Shown here in pieces: positions 53,101 to 64,000 of a DNA stretch of 64,000 bases; the stretch's first letter is position 1; every line of letters starts with the position of its first letter. The DNA is taken from positions 22,700,479 through 22,764,478 of the forward strand of contig NC_135243.1 in the NCBI RefSeq assembly GCF_947623445.1, in the 5' to 3' direction. The notes beneath the pieces were generated by a model. That model saw only the letters and a program-made list of their open reading frames with translations, had not been told where the DNA came from and did no database searches. Position numbers and translations under genes: made by a program. Source of the stretch: Clavelina lepadiformis. Lineage: Eukaryota; Chordata; Ascidiacea; Aplousobranchia; Clavelinidae.

Positions 53101-55110
53101 TTTACTCTAAAAGTAAGTTTTAGACATATATTTCATGCTGATTATTCTTGCTGTTTGCCATCGTTGTAACAGACTTACCACACAACATATGTTTCCTCCT
53201 AAATCAAATAAAAATGTCCATTTAGAAAGCAATTAGATAAAATACTCAAAGTTTCGGTCTGCCATTAGCAAAATGCATCACAAGCTTATAATATAACAAA
53301 AGATAGAACTTACCCATGCTGTGTCCAATAAGGCTGAAAACTTTCCATTCAAAGTCTAGAAATAAACTGAAATTATACTTTAAAAATTCATTTGAATTCA
53401 TTTTAAAAATACATTGCAACACAAATCATAAACATAAAGTATAAAGTTTATGTACAACATAAACGAGTATAACATGACGCAAGTTCTTTTTAATGTATAA
53501 TACTTATAACTGAAAAGGCACAATATATTGCAGTATACTGTATGGCATATATATACAGTAGAATTCGTCTTATCGACTTCGGCTATATCGACAATTCGCG
53601 TATATCGACACTTTTTCGTTGGTCCCAGGGAAATTCCTATGTTTTAAGTACATTCGAGTTCACCTATATCGACACCTTTTTTGATCCCCCAGAGCATTTT
53701 GTTCGTTTATAGAGACAGTTGTAGTTCTTCTTTTCACTCCGTGACGTAATCCCACTTATGACATTATCGTATGACGGTTTAGGTTGCCTAGTCGTATTTG
53801 AAATAATCATGATGTCACTATGAATTATTACGACTTAAGCAGTGTCCACAAATCGTCATGTTAGACGCAATGGCATGTTGGCAGCAATCAGGAAATTAGA
53901 TTGCTACCTCAGAAGCAGCGACGACAACCAAGAAGTCTTACATTAGCTAACAAATTCAGCAACATGTGTTGAACAAAGCTGTCGCAAAAAAAACAGAAAA
54001 AAATTAGCGATTTTTTTGCAAGGAAGTAAATACTGTACCTTACTGTAGTAACGCCATATTGCTCCGCGTCAGTACCATCTGCATCCGCATTACATGTAAA
54101 TACAACTACCATTATTTTTCACGATCTTGTTTGTGTTGTTCTTTGCCGTAGTGTACGAGAAAACATAAAATTAAGCGGCAGTGCTGATTAGAGTGCACAT
54201 TTGACCCTTACCAAGCCTTTACATTGAGCTAAAACCGGAATTTAAGAACAATTTACATTGATTCGCCTATTTTGGCACTTTTTCTTCATCCCCTTGAAGT
54301 GTCAATATAGGCGAATTCTACTGTATATATACATATATTCATGTAGATGATAAACCAATATGTAATATTAATTAAATTAATATTAATGTAATCGATTGAA
54401 TATACAACAATTATGTATAATATATATAATTATATATAATTATAATTAACAATTATATATAATTATAACACAATTAGGTATACTCACACGTAACATCAAA
54501 TTACAATGTAATTTATCCAGCACTCACAGTCAGTTAGTCTGTTTATAAGAGCGACAAAATCGAAATGTGTGTAAAACATCCCAACAGGAAAACTTGAAGA
54601 CAAGCCGTGACCAGGCAGATCAATGAAGACATAATATTTATCTGAAAAGCAAAATTCAGTCTACCTCAACAAAACTGTTAAAAGGAAAAAAATATTTTGT
54701 GTCTATTTATTATGTAATGCTTATTTCATCTAGTAAAAACGTCCTTGGCTATTTCACAAAAACATTTAAAAACTGTATTCGTTTGTTTAAACTTACCACA
54801 GGGTAGCAAGGGAGTCAATTTATCAAATGTATTGCAATTATCCAACCATCCATGAATGCACAAAACAGGTGGATTTGTTGAATCGCCGAGAACTTTGCCA
54901 GAAATTATTCCCCATGGAACCGGAATCTCTATTTCCTTGGTGAATCCTAAAGCAGAAAAAATGTAGGTAAAATGGATGATTAAACACAGCATTCAAAACC
55001 AAAAAAGTCAACTTTTTTAACTTTAAAAACATAAGTTAACTCCTAGTGACAGAATGACCAATTTCACCTGCATTTGATGACTCAGTGTGCGAAAAACTTT
55101 CATCCGACAT
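50172..55110 (-). CDS. SERHL-like serine hydrolase, unit B (complete, 320 aa)
   Basis: An alpha/beta-hydrolase of the serine hydrolase-like family; the substrate is unknown. Exons (minus): 55068-55110, 54797-54946, 54528-54641, 53314-53355, 53179-53198, 52983-53057, 51738-51832, 51440-51519, 51211-51325, 50779-50866, 50172-50312. All phases agree and there is no internal stop. The N terminus is MSDESFSHTESSNA. The oxyanion motif is LCIHGW, the nucleophile is Ser115 in GHSMG, the likely acid is Asp247 or Asp248 (IADDG), and the catalytic His is His285 in GKHHVHL. No signal peptide is seen; the family is generally placed in the cytosol or peroxisome, and no peroxisomal SKL is obvious, although the last residues are SKL. 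That C-terminal Ser-Lys-Leu is a canonical type-1 peroxisomal targeting signal, so peroxisomal import is a real possibility. Three mobile elements sit in its introns. Exon 5 is only 20 nt. Confidence 0.92.
50454..50637. mobile_element. Non-autonomous hAT element 2 (184 bp)
   Basis: Left end ccaaggtgggcaaact, right end agtttgcccacccctg, flanked by a perfect 8-bp duplication ACATAGGC (50446-50453 and 50638-50645). The left end has drifted from the cagggg consensus. It lies in the last intron of SERHL unit B and has no coding sequence. Confidence 0.9.
51941..52869. mobile_element. Non-autonomous hAT element 3 (929 bp)
   Basis: Left end caggcttggg, right end cctaaacctg, with a perfect 8-bp duplication CTCATTAT (51933-51940 and 52870-52877). 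Subterminal regions at both ends are rich in gaatac/gtattc motifs in inverted orientation, as in several hAT families. It lies in intron 6 of SERHL unit B and encodes no protein. Confidence 0.85.
53556..54323. mobile_element. Non-autonomous pogo/Tigger-like element (768 bp)
   Basis: Both ends show cagtagaattcg as an exact inverted repeat, flanked by TA on each side (53554-53555 and 54324-54325), as expected for Tc1/mariner-pogo elements. Subterminal sequence repeats tatcgaca-like motifs. There is no transposase frame. It lies in intron 3 of SERHL unit B. Confidence 0.85.
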
Positions 55111-55980
55111 TTTTCAATTTCAGTTGTAAATGATTCTTTAAAACCAGTATTTACAGAAAATGTTAAACCTAGACTCCTTTAAGTCAAACACCTGTCCATG
55201 CTATGTCAAGTCCACTACACCCCCCTATATATAACCTTGTGACAATAACAATGACACTTAGGAATATGCTGTGGTACTTATGGCATGTGTACTGATATAG
55301 CACATAATGTAAACTTAACATAATAACTTTACGCATTCGCTGTCGTAGATGGTCAGTACAAACAATTTGGTTTACATAAAACAATTGTAATACTCATATG
55401 GTAAATATTTTATCAAAATAACAAAAACAGAATATATTGCAGAACGAATCCAGTAACAAAAATCAGGATACGTAGAGTTATATAAAAATATGAGTGAATG
55501 ACAAATACAAGCAGATTAAATGACTCTGAGAGAAAAAGTACGTCATCAACGTCTAAAATATGTGACTGTGACTGAGAATTTTAAAGTAAACATTTTGATA
55601 CAATTTATTGGTAAAGTTGCAAAAAGAGGAGAAACAAGTGGATAAAAAGTAGTTTAATGCATGTAAGTGCTGAAAACTGGTGCATGACCTCAAAAGCTTC
55701 ACATCTGGCAAAAGTCACTTCAAAATAGTAGAAGAACTGCTTGAACATATAAACACACTACTAATATGACATTAACAATCCACCAATAACAAAATGATGT
55801 TCTTTGGCCCTAAGTACATTTAATGTAAAAAGAAACATTCTGGTAAAAAGAAACACAAAACATCATATATAATATAATGGTTCAGGAATTTATTACCTTA
55901 AAAGCACATACAAAAACATACCAAAATCATATCCAATATTTTTAACTACAGTATTAGATATATTTTCAATGACTACAGAT
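55111..55980. other. Spacer between SERHL units B and C
   Basis: About 870 bp separates unit C's stop codon from unit B's start codon, so B's promoter and C's terminator must both lie here. No repeat or other gene is visible. Confidence 0.5.
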
Positions 55981-58900
55981 TCACAACTTTGAAATTGGCA
56001 ATTCAAGACGTAATCCACTTCGTATTGGTCTATTCAGAAAAGATGTTAGAAGTGAAATTATTCTCTCGGGTGCATCTAAGTGCAAGTAATGGCCTCCTTG
56101 TACCACTACACCTTGATAGAACTAAACAAAAACAATTAAAGACCTATGCAATCAAAAATACTAAATGCGGAGCAAAAACAGGTGTAAAATGCTATATGCT
56201 GCTGATTTATTCGATCATTTTTAGATGAACCTCAGATAAAATGTTTTTCAAAAGTCATTGTTAATTTTTCACAGGTTACCAGTAAGTTAATGACACTTCT
56301 ATTAAGGTTGGAAAAATTTGGTCAGCTAATAGCAGCTTGCGACTAAAACCAACAAGCAACAAAAGATTTTGTTAGCCAATAGCCGAAAACCTTAATCACT
56401 TTACTTCTACAATACTTTGTTTTCCTGGTAAACTTTGTGGTCTAGCACGGCAAAAATTGTTAATACAACACTTTTCATCACATTTCTTATGAATAAATAT
56501 TTGATTTATGGGAGCTAACGACCAATGCCATCTGGCTAACGACTGAGGAAATTCGGCTAAATTCCCAGTCCTGATTTCTGTAACCCACTAAAATACTTTA
56601 AAACTATAAAATTAAAAATTAAAATTGCCGCTTTTCATCATTATCACGAAACAAGGTGTATAACTAAGCAAAATTGCTTCAGACTTCAAATTAGCTTATG
56701 ACCTTAAGCATGTCACTGACCTCACTGTGTCGAAATGATTGCTCTAACGATGAACTCACAAAGCTTCGAAGTTCCTTCGGCACAGATCGTTGCATGACAC
56801 CATCATGTCCACTATATTGACACAACACAAACATAAGGAATATGAAGAATATGATGTGGAGTTTGCTCTTTGCATAGAAAACAGACATACCAAGAGTAAA
56901 AATAACAAGGCTGGTCATTTATTTATCTTTGTTGTCTTAAAAAACACGATGTTCATAAATAGAAGGTAAAATATCTGCAAAAAATTTTAACGCCGTTACA
57001 AGTTGTCGGCTTACTGGATTACTAAGCTTTCAGCTTTAATGTTGCTGACAAACTGAAGTCCAGTGTTGTAACTGACATCTATGAAGGAGTTAGTACTTTG
57101 TCTTATATCATGACGAAACACATAACCTGCAATTAAGGTAACAAAAAACACAACTTTGAAAATGTAGAACTCATAAGAACACAGACAACACAAAACCAAG
57201 CATTTTTTCTTACTGGTTCCTGAAATGTCATAACACACTGAAATGTTATAAAATGAGCATGCAATAAAAACAGAATTAACTCTAAAACTGAACAAAAACT
57301 TGCCATCCTCCATCTTTTTACATCCTCTTTCCAGAAGAGCATCCGCTATTTCAACAGACTTAAGTCCAAAGTTTCTGTCTAGGAGCCTGCAATTTTTATG
57401 AAAATTAGTTCGTTATAATTATAATTAGATAATTAATCGATAACTAATAATTAGAACTAACTAACTAACTAATAATAACTAACTAGATAACTAATTATTA
57501 GATCGTCAATCAAACAGGTGGTTGAACTGATAAAACAGTGCAATCTAACTTCTAGCTGGGAGCAACTTCACGCTCTCCAAAAAATCAAAACACAAATGAA
57601 ATAGAAATGAAGATCACGCAAGAGATGATAAAAATTTAGCTCCAAGCCGCGTACCGTTGTCTGAGTTTGTCATAAGTCGTCTTCTTTGGTTTCTTTTTAT
57701 TCAAGGTATTATAATATTGTATTCGACCTTTAAGCCACTGTACGTCAGGCTTCTATTACAAGTTCCAAATATATATTAGACTGTAAGCCAGGCATGCACA
57801 ACATACGGTCCGCGGGCCGCATGCGGCCCACGAGATATTCCGTGATTTCGCTCATTCAGGCATTTTCTCCACGGTTACAGTTACATAATCAACGAATCCG
57901 ATGCTTTACCGCCGCTAAGCGTTAAAAACAACTAGATACTGTAGTGCGAGAGGCAACCGTCTCTTGACAGTAACCATCTTCTCAACGATATCTCTTATTC
58001 AACGGTTAATCGGTCACATTATATAAAGTAGGCTACACGTTAGTTACAACAACGTTAGCACGCGGCCCGCGAAAAATATTTTTTCCGTAAAACGGCCCGT
58101 GTACTGTTTTGAGTTGTGCATGCCTGCTGTAAGCAAAAGAAAATGGGTAAAATAACGGGAATAAATTAGTTCAAAGTTTAAAGTTGTGCTTGACTTGAGT
58201 ATAACATTGTATGTAGCATTACTGTGACATATAAAGTTTAATGTTTATGTTAAAGCAAGACAAGCAAAAAAATATTTCAATCGATTTTGTTACTCACATC
58301 CAAGCCATCGATGTATTCGTTGACATAAACAACACCATCCAGACATATTGTCTTGTCTACTTTTTCTGGAAACGTGCCAGCGTACTAAAAGCAACTTAGT
58401 TACTGATTTAGCAAACGTTTTGTGTGTGAAAAAATATAGAAAGGCAGTAAAACATGTTGATATCTTTATTTTTCTGGATTTATTGTTATGTTTATAAAAA
58501 TTAAAATGCTTATGCAGATGTTCTACGTAAATGCGCCAGGCTCAATTGTTTGTGAAACTAAATACCATTACAAATATAAAATGACCTAATACTTACAAAA
58601 ACAGAAATTATTCCACCTAAATAATAGTCCTTCATGATATACAGAAAACCTTATGCAAAACTCCCAGACACTTATAACTCATAAATCAATATTTCCGCAA
58701 AGAATTACCACGATTATGACCGAAAACCAATAAACTTTATACATTTTTACTCTTACTTCAGTTCTTTACTTTATACATCTTTCAAACTTTATTTTACACC
58801 TATTTTTTACACCTACAAATAAATCTTTGCAAAACAACAAAACGACTCACTACACACCAAGACTATGGCCCAAAAGATTGAAAGTCGCCCATGAGAAGTC

Positions 58901-60361
58901 TAATTGTATGACAAGCATTAATTAATTAATTATGATTAATTAGTCGATTATTATGACAGAACTCATATATCATTGCAATCAAAACTAATGGCTAAAACAA
59001 CAGAGTTTTTAATTTTTCTTTAAACATTTTTAAATTTTTTTATGAAATCCATTGGGAAATGGATTTTGGGCGAAACCAAAGTGACTTACAGTTCGCGATC
59101 TGGTCAACAACAAACACGTAGTGATCTTTCGAGTAAAACATTCCTGGAGGAAGATGGGAAGAGAGACCATGGCCCGGAAGATCAATGAAAACGAAGAAAT
59201 TGTCTGAAAAGCAAAATGGGAGCACGTTTTCCTCACAATTTAAAATATGAAAGAGAAAATGGTTACGCTCGAGTAAAATTGAACCTATAACCCGCCAAGC
59301 TTGGTGGAGCTTTTTTCCACAATTCTGAAAAAGAATTTCTCTTGTATCTTCTATATCAGTGGTTCCCAACCGCGGCTCTTAGAGCCGCATGCGGCTCCAA
59401 GGTAGCTTTCTTGCGGCTCTCAATGACCCCTGAAAATCCTCCAAAAAAATAAAAAATCTAATTGTAATAATTAGGGCGATTATTTTTTGACTTGTCAAAA
59501 AAAGTCAAAAATTGGTCAAAATTTATAGCGTTAGGTCAAAATTGTTTACAAATTTTTCATTTTACATCTTACAGTTACACCTTGTAGCCTACTTTATACT
59601 GTTGTGAATGGTCCATTGTCTACTTATTGCGAATCATAAACCGCCTCCTGAATCCTAAACCACATTTGCGCCTCGCTTTGACAAAGTTGTTAAAGCTCAA
59701 AGCCAATGCCAAGTTGGACATTAAATTGATTTGTGTTATTTTTCCTGTTAGTGTTGCTATTCGTTGGTACATGATTTCATGCTTTAAAATTTTCGTTATA
59801 ATTACTTGAGTGTTTTCATGCGGCTCCATACGTACTATGAAGTTTGAAATTCGGCCCCGACACCAAAAAAGGTTGGGAACCACTGTTCTATATGATGAGT
59901 AAAAATCTCTACAACTAAACATATTTGCTCTAAATTTGACAAAGTCTAATTTGTGAAAAGTGACCAATGTTTATCAAAACTGACCAACATTGATCAAGTA
60001 TATGTAACGTGTTTAATACAAAAAATCAACACTGGTAATACACAAACTAAACCTTTTGGTAGCATAGGAATCAGGTTGTCAAATGTATTGCAATTATCCA
60101 ACCATCCATGAATGCACAAAACAGGTGGATTTGTGGAATCGCCGAGAACTTTGCCGGCAATTATTCCCCATGGAACTAGAATCTCTATTTCCTTGGTGAG
60201 TCCTGAATAAAGTTGCAGCCAATTAACTAAACACAATGTCATTAAATATTATTGGGAATTAAAAACTTAACCAACAAAACCTTGTGTTTGTAACAAAGCA
60301 TTTGACAGTAGACGCACTTACCACGTTTTGAGGAGCTAATGTACTCACAACAGCCAGTCAT
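55981..60361 (-). CDS. SERHL-like serine hydrolase, unit C (complete, 320 aa)
   Basis: Exons (minus): 60322-60361, 60053-60202, 59090-59203, 58858-58899, 58597-58616, 58298-58384, 57655-57737, 57304-57386, 57015-57126, 56721-56811, 55981-56121. Phases agree, with no internal stop, and the total length equals unit B (320 aa) although individual exons differ by a codon or more. Start MTGCCEYISSSKR; oxyanion motif LCIHGW; nucleophile in GHSLG; likely acid in GHDG; catalytic His in GGHYLHL. It ends in Ser-Lys-Leu, as do units A and B, a possible peroxisomal signal. The intron after exon 8 uses a GC donor (gatg|gcaagt) instead of GT. Outside exon 2 the protein is well diverged from B, so C is an older paralog. 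Two hAT elements sit in its introns. Confidence 0.92.
57789..58126. mobile_element. Non-autonomous hAT element 4 (338 bp)
   Basis: Left end caggcatgcacaac, right end its reverse complement, with a perfect 8-bp duplication CTGTAAGC (57781-57788 and 58127-58134). The palindrome gccgcatgcggc is at 57816-57827, 27 bases from the left end, as in elements 1 and 5. It lies in intron 6 of SERHL unit C. Confidence 0.93.
59357..59885. mobile_element. Non-autonomous hAT element 5 (529 bp)
   Basis: Left end cagtggttcccaacc, right end its reverse complement, with a perfect 8-bp duplication TTCTATAT (59349-59356 and 59886-59893). The ends are of the classic hAT cagtggttc type. The palindrome gccgcatgcggc is at 59384-59395, again 27 bases in. 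It lies in intron 2 of SERHL unit C and has no transposase. Confidence 0.93.
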
Positions 60362-61773
60362 TGTAGGTAACTTTAGAACAAAATTAACAGTTTATTGCAA
60401 AACTTTTTCATCTACTGGTAATTCCTAAACAAAATTAAAATAATGTTCAAGTTGTTCATATTTTATCAGTAAAACTTTTGCTTCAAAATTGTAATTATTG
60501 CATTTAACAAAGGTTTATAGTTTACAGAAGTCAACACTTAACCAAACAAGAAAAAAAGAAAAGCAGGAAAACTGAAGTAAAAACGACGCTAAAATTGTGG
60601 GCAGTTATGTCAAACAAACGTTTTCACACAACAACAATCATAAGATTTCTGTCATTGTTTGTTTAACACCTCATGAAAATCTCCAATCCAATTTGAAGCT
60701 TTTTTAATACAGCACAGAATTTAAACATATATGTTGGGTTAAATGCTTTTGTGATATTTGTAAAACAACACAATATAATAGAAATACAAAATGTGTATTT
60801 GTAATATGACTAATAGAAATATTCGTAACAGAAATACGCCCTATATTGAAGTATTACTCAAGTGCATTAGGCAATCACAGAAAAAGTAGTTACTATTCTA
60901 TGTATGCTTTTTGTGAAATTTTTAGGCGTCTGTTAGCAGCAAAAACAACCAAATACACCTTCCTACATAAACTTATAATATATAATATGATTGTACATAA
61001 GTTTGGCTTGCACATATGACTGGCTAACCGTTATACGTATCAATGTGATTTGGTTGGAAGAAAGTACATCTTGCAAAGTATCTGTTTTTATCGGTTGTGG
61101 GAAACCTGATTCAGGAACTCACAGTCAGAATTAAGGAGACGCAAACTAGTGCTCGTGGTCAACAATGTATAAAGACACAAAATAACAGCACTGTTGAAAT
61201 CAAGTCAAAAACTTGATAGAGCAAGTCAGATGAGTCAACATAACATGCGTCAGAGTTTAGAAAGATTTTTCTCCATTTCAAACCTCGATGGTATTTGAAA
61301 AAGGAAGTTAATGTGCTTCGAAACTTTTTTCTCGACAGGTCAAATACACATGATGTCCTCCCTTCAATGTGACTAGAATATAAAATTGAACAGAAATATT
61401 TGAGATTGAAACAAAAAACTTTTTTTTGTGTGTTTTTCACGACAATAAATGCGCCGTTCACTTACCTGCATCAGTTTGTTTCATATTAACAACTACATCA
61501 AGCACTACATCAAAAATCTATTGTCCAAAGCATCGAAAATTACATTATTTTAACAATCTCCAAAGCAAGACTTATGCGTAGCGCTATAATAGTTGTCATG
61601 ACGTCACGGCTATCTCCAAATTGGTCTCATTGATATTTATTTCAGAGAAGTGTAATTTTTTAGAAAAATGTGCAAATCTATAACCTAAAGTTCCATATTT
61701 TTCTGTCACGACTGTGATAACAAGAATGTAATAACTGTGTAACATGTAACATGACTGTAATAAGAATGCTAAC

Positions 61774-62054
61774 CTGCAGATAGCATAGGAATCAGGTTGT
61801 CAAATGTATTGCAATTTTCCAACCATCCATGAATGCACAAAACAGGTGGATTTGTGGAATCGCCGAGAACTTTGCCGGCAATTATTCCCCATGGAACAGG
61901 TATCTCTATTTATTTGGTGAATCCTCTGGACAAATTAACCGAAAGCAAGTTTATAATAAACTAAGATGCAGAAAATGGTACGGCTTTACTGAATGAAGCA
62001 AAAAAATTACATACTTGTGGAAGATGAACTTGTACTGGAAATTGGTTTGTCCAT
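61774..62054 (-). pseudogene. SERHL unit D: orphan exons 1 and 2
   Basis: Exon 1 (62015-62054) encodes MDKPISSTSSSST with a phase-1 donor, and exon 2 (61774-61923) is nearly identical to exon 2 of units A-C and keeps its splice sites. Its fifth codon position reads TAA (61910-61912) where the other units have GAA (TKEIEI becomes TK-stop). No exons 3-11 follow before unit C begins. It is a 5' fragment left by unequal exchange or partial duplication. Confidence 0.85.
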
Positions 62055-63226
62055 TTAATTCTAAATGAGGTGAAATTCTACTCATGAAACAAAACTACAA
62101 ATAAATACAGCTATTGCATTTATCAAAATGATAACGCATCAATACTAGGACATGTTGCTTCTGAAAAAAACTAAAACACAATTAATGACAATTAGCTAAT
62201 GGTGAAATTACAGTGGTACATTTTTAAATACATTTTCAATGTTGAAAATGATATACATTTATACATCTTTAATAATAACAATATCAAAAGTGACAACAAT
62301 TAAATCAAAAAACATTGTCAAAAACTGAAAAAAACTCCTATGGCGATTTGAAATTATTAAGTGAATAATGTCGTTGTGGAGCATTTTTTGCAAAACGCAG
62401 CATGTAGGTCATAAGATATCAAAAACAATTTTTCAATGGGAAGACTCCATAACTGGAGTGTTACACTAACAGTTTATGACACACACACGTCTGTTTATGA
62501 CACACACACGTCTGTTTACAAAGCAAACAAACAGTAAGTTTTGCTTTTAGATGGCAAATGTAGGCTGTGAACTTTGAACTGCCAAGACACTTCATTGACA
62601 AATAAACTGCAAACTTATAAAAATACGTGATAAAATATTTAAAACATGAATAAGGTTAATTCATTTTAAAATTTATTCATTTAGCTCAGGCATAATGAAA
62701 ATGTTTTCACCAAGAGCCAAGTGAGAAGACCGACATGATACCGGACCAGACCGCATGAGAACTTCGATATGATCGCGGGCCGAATACCTGCTTTGTTTTA
62801 ATATGCTACAATATAATAAGCTCAATCGTGGCACAGCGATGCAAGCTGGACAAACTAATATTGAGGCCATAGTTTGGTGACCCTTGATTTAGATCGATTG
62901 TTACTAGCTGTTTCGGAAGTAGAATATTTTAAAACTATTAAAATTATGCTTGTTGTAAATTTGTTTGTTGACAGTAGCATTTTAAAAACAAAAAATTAAG
63001 ACAGTTGTCTCACTTCAATAACAGATATTACATAACTGCACTATTATTTTAAAATTACTTTAGTGATTTCTTAAAATCCAAGTTGACAAGACTTCCCTAC
63101 ACACAAGATATATCAAAGATGCACATTGCTACATATAGTAAGTTCAATGGACAAATATCAAGACATTTCGAACAACATCTAAGCACCAATGCATAGTCAG
63201 GCATCAAACTCATTTCACTACAGACT
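62055..63226. other. Spacer between SERHL units D and E
   Basis: Non-coding. It contains a two-copy 21-bp tandem repeat (gtttatgacacacacacgtct) at 62472-62513. No other structure was recognised. Confidence 0.5.
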
Positions 63227-63962
63227 TCATAATGCTTTTGAAGCATCTGCCTGGTGCCGGTTTATACCGGATCTCATTGGCCTTGATAAATGCATAGAAA
63301 CATGGTCAATCAGTCCACTAGGATTGCAGAGATGAATGTGATGTTTTCCCTCTACATCTACACGGCTGTAATACTGAGAAATATAAAGTAAAAATTTGTT
63401 AAGTACATGGATCACAAAATTTTGCCAATTTATAAAAAAAATTGTGTCCTACTTAAGCAGTTAATCGTGTCGTGTAAACAATTATAAACTCTAGCTTACT
63501 TCAGCAGATTTAAATCCATCAAAAATTAGCTCTGACACCACACGCTGTCTTTCTTTAGGAATAGTATTAAAAAGCCCATCTTTTGCCCTGGGTAAGAACA
63601 AGGAAATTGCGAAAAATGGTCGACGTCGGACAAATAATTTACTAGTTATGTAAAGGGCAATTCTTCTGAGAAAACATCGTGCTTACGTACATAATGTGCA
63701 TAGTTTCAGCTTGAATCTTAGAGAGAAACTGCGAAACACTCACTGCACTGATTGCAGTGGGATGTCTGTAGTTGTGACGAACGTCACGGACGAAAACGTA
63801 CTTTCCTTAAAATGTAAAACATTTTGGAGCTCTGTTGATAGCTATTGATATAGTATCTGGTATGTTATAAAAATTAAGTTACCGTCTTTAAGTTTTTGTG
63901 CACCCCTTTCAAGCAAGATGTCTGCTGCTTCTTCATTCAGAGATTTGTTTGCCGTAAGAAGC
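63227..63962 (-). CDS. SERHL-like serine hydrolase, unit E (3' part, cut by window edge)
   Basis: Four exons corresponding to exons 8-11 of the array genes: 63883-63962 (LLTANKSLNEEAADILLERG), 63691-63805, 63500-63587 and 63227-63373. Phases match the other units. The acid region reads AKDG and the catalytic-His region GKHHIHL. The C terminus is longer by two codons and ends SKAL rather than SKL, so the possible peroxisomal signal seen in A-C is lost. The 5' exons lie beyond the window. Confidence 0.88.
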
Positions 63963-64000
63963 CTAAAGAAAGATTTTTTCCCTTTTCAAATACTAAAATT

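Noticed and set aside
54380-54480. Possible functional AT-rich element
   Set aside because: It is simple TA-rich sequence (attatata repeats) next to the pogo-like element; similar simple stretches occur at 7740-7930 and 57420-57500.
61466-61484. Tiny exon (MKQTDA, phase-1 donor gtaagt) as first exon of SERHL unit C
   Set aside because: It fits by phase, but a better exon (60322-60361) lies at the same distance from exon 2 as in unit B. It could be an alternative start but has no other support.
1-64000. Bacterial-type features (operons, CRISPR arrays, Shine-Dalgarno sites) and tRNA or rRNA genes
   Set aside because: Genes are intron-split and eukaryotic; no regularly spaced repeats and no complete tRNA or rRNA sequence were seen.

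Overview
The window is animal (metazoan) nuclear DNA. It is AT-rich, and its genes are split into small exons bounded by GT-AG introns, so almost no gene appears as one long open frame. The gene set (a C2-domain cytosolic phospholipase A2, an interferon regulatory factor with both IRF domains, an L-type amino-acid transporter light chain and SERHL-type serine hydrolases) together with the short introns suggests an invertebrate deuterostome. An ascidian tunicate such as Ciona is my best guess, by inference only. All gene models were built by hand from reading frame, splice sites and intron phase.

Layout. 1-5.4 kb: no clear gene, one possible upstream exon at 3737. 5.4-13.0 kb (+): a 19-exon cytosolic phospholipase A2-like gene with an in-frame TAG in exon 11. 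13.0-17.6 kb: no gene seen. 17.6-23.8 kb (+): an 8-exon IRF-like transcription factor with a large first intron carrying three perfect TGACGTCA sites. 24.9-26.1 kb (-): a small multi-exon gene I do not recognise. 26-33.7 kb: no supported gene. 33.8-37.4 kb (-): a 9-exon LAT-type SLC7 amino-acid transporter. 41-64 kb (-): a tandem array of serine hydrolase-like (SERHL) alpha/beta-hydrolase genes. Units B and C are complete (both 320 aa), unit A is decayed, D is an orphan 5' fragment, and E runs off the window edge.

The array is full of mobile DNA. A 2.7-kb element with 15-bp terminal inverted repeats encodes a 557-aa transposase-like protein and sits where unit A's first exon should be. Five short non-autonomous hAT elements have perfect 8-bp target duplications, four of them inside introns of B and C, and one pogo/Tigger-like element lies in an intron of B. 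Three of the hAT elements carry the same 12-bp palindrome at the same offset from their left end.

The most interesting signals are: the TIR-bounded transposase-like gene; near-identity of SERHL exon 2 across four units whose other exons have diverged (exon-restricted homogenisation); the in-frame stop in the phospholipase; and the shared subterminal palindrome of the hAT elements.
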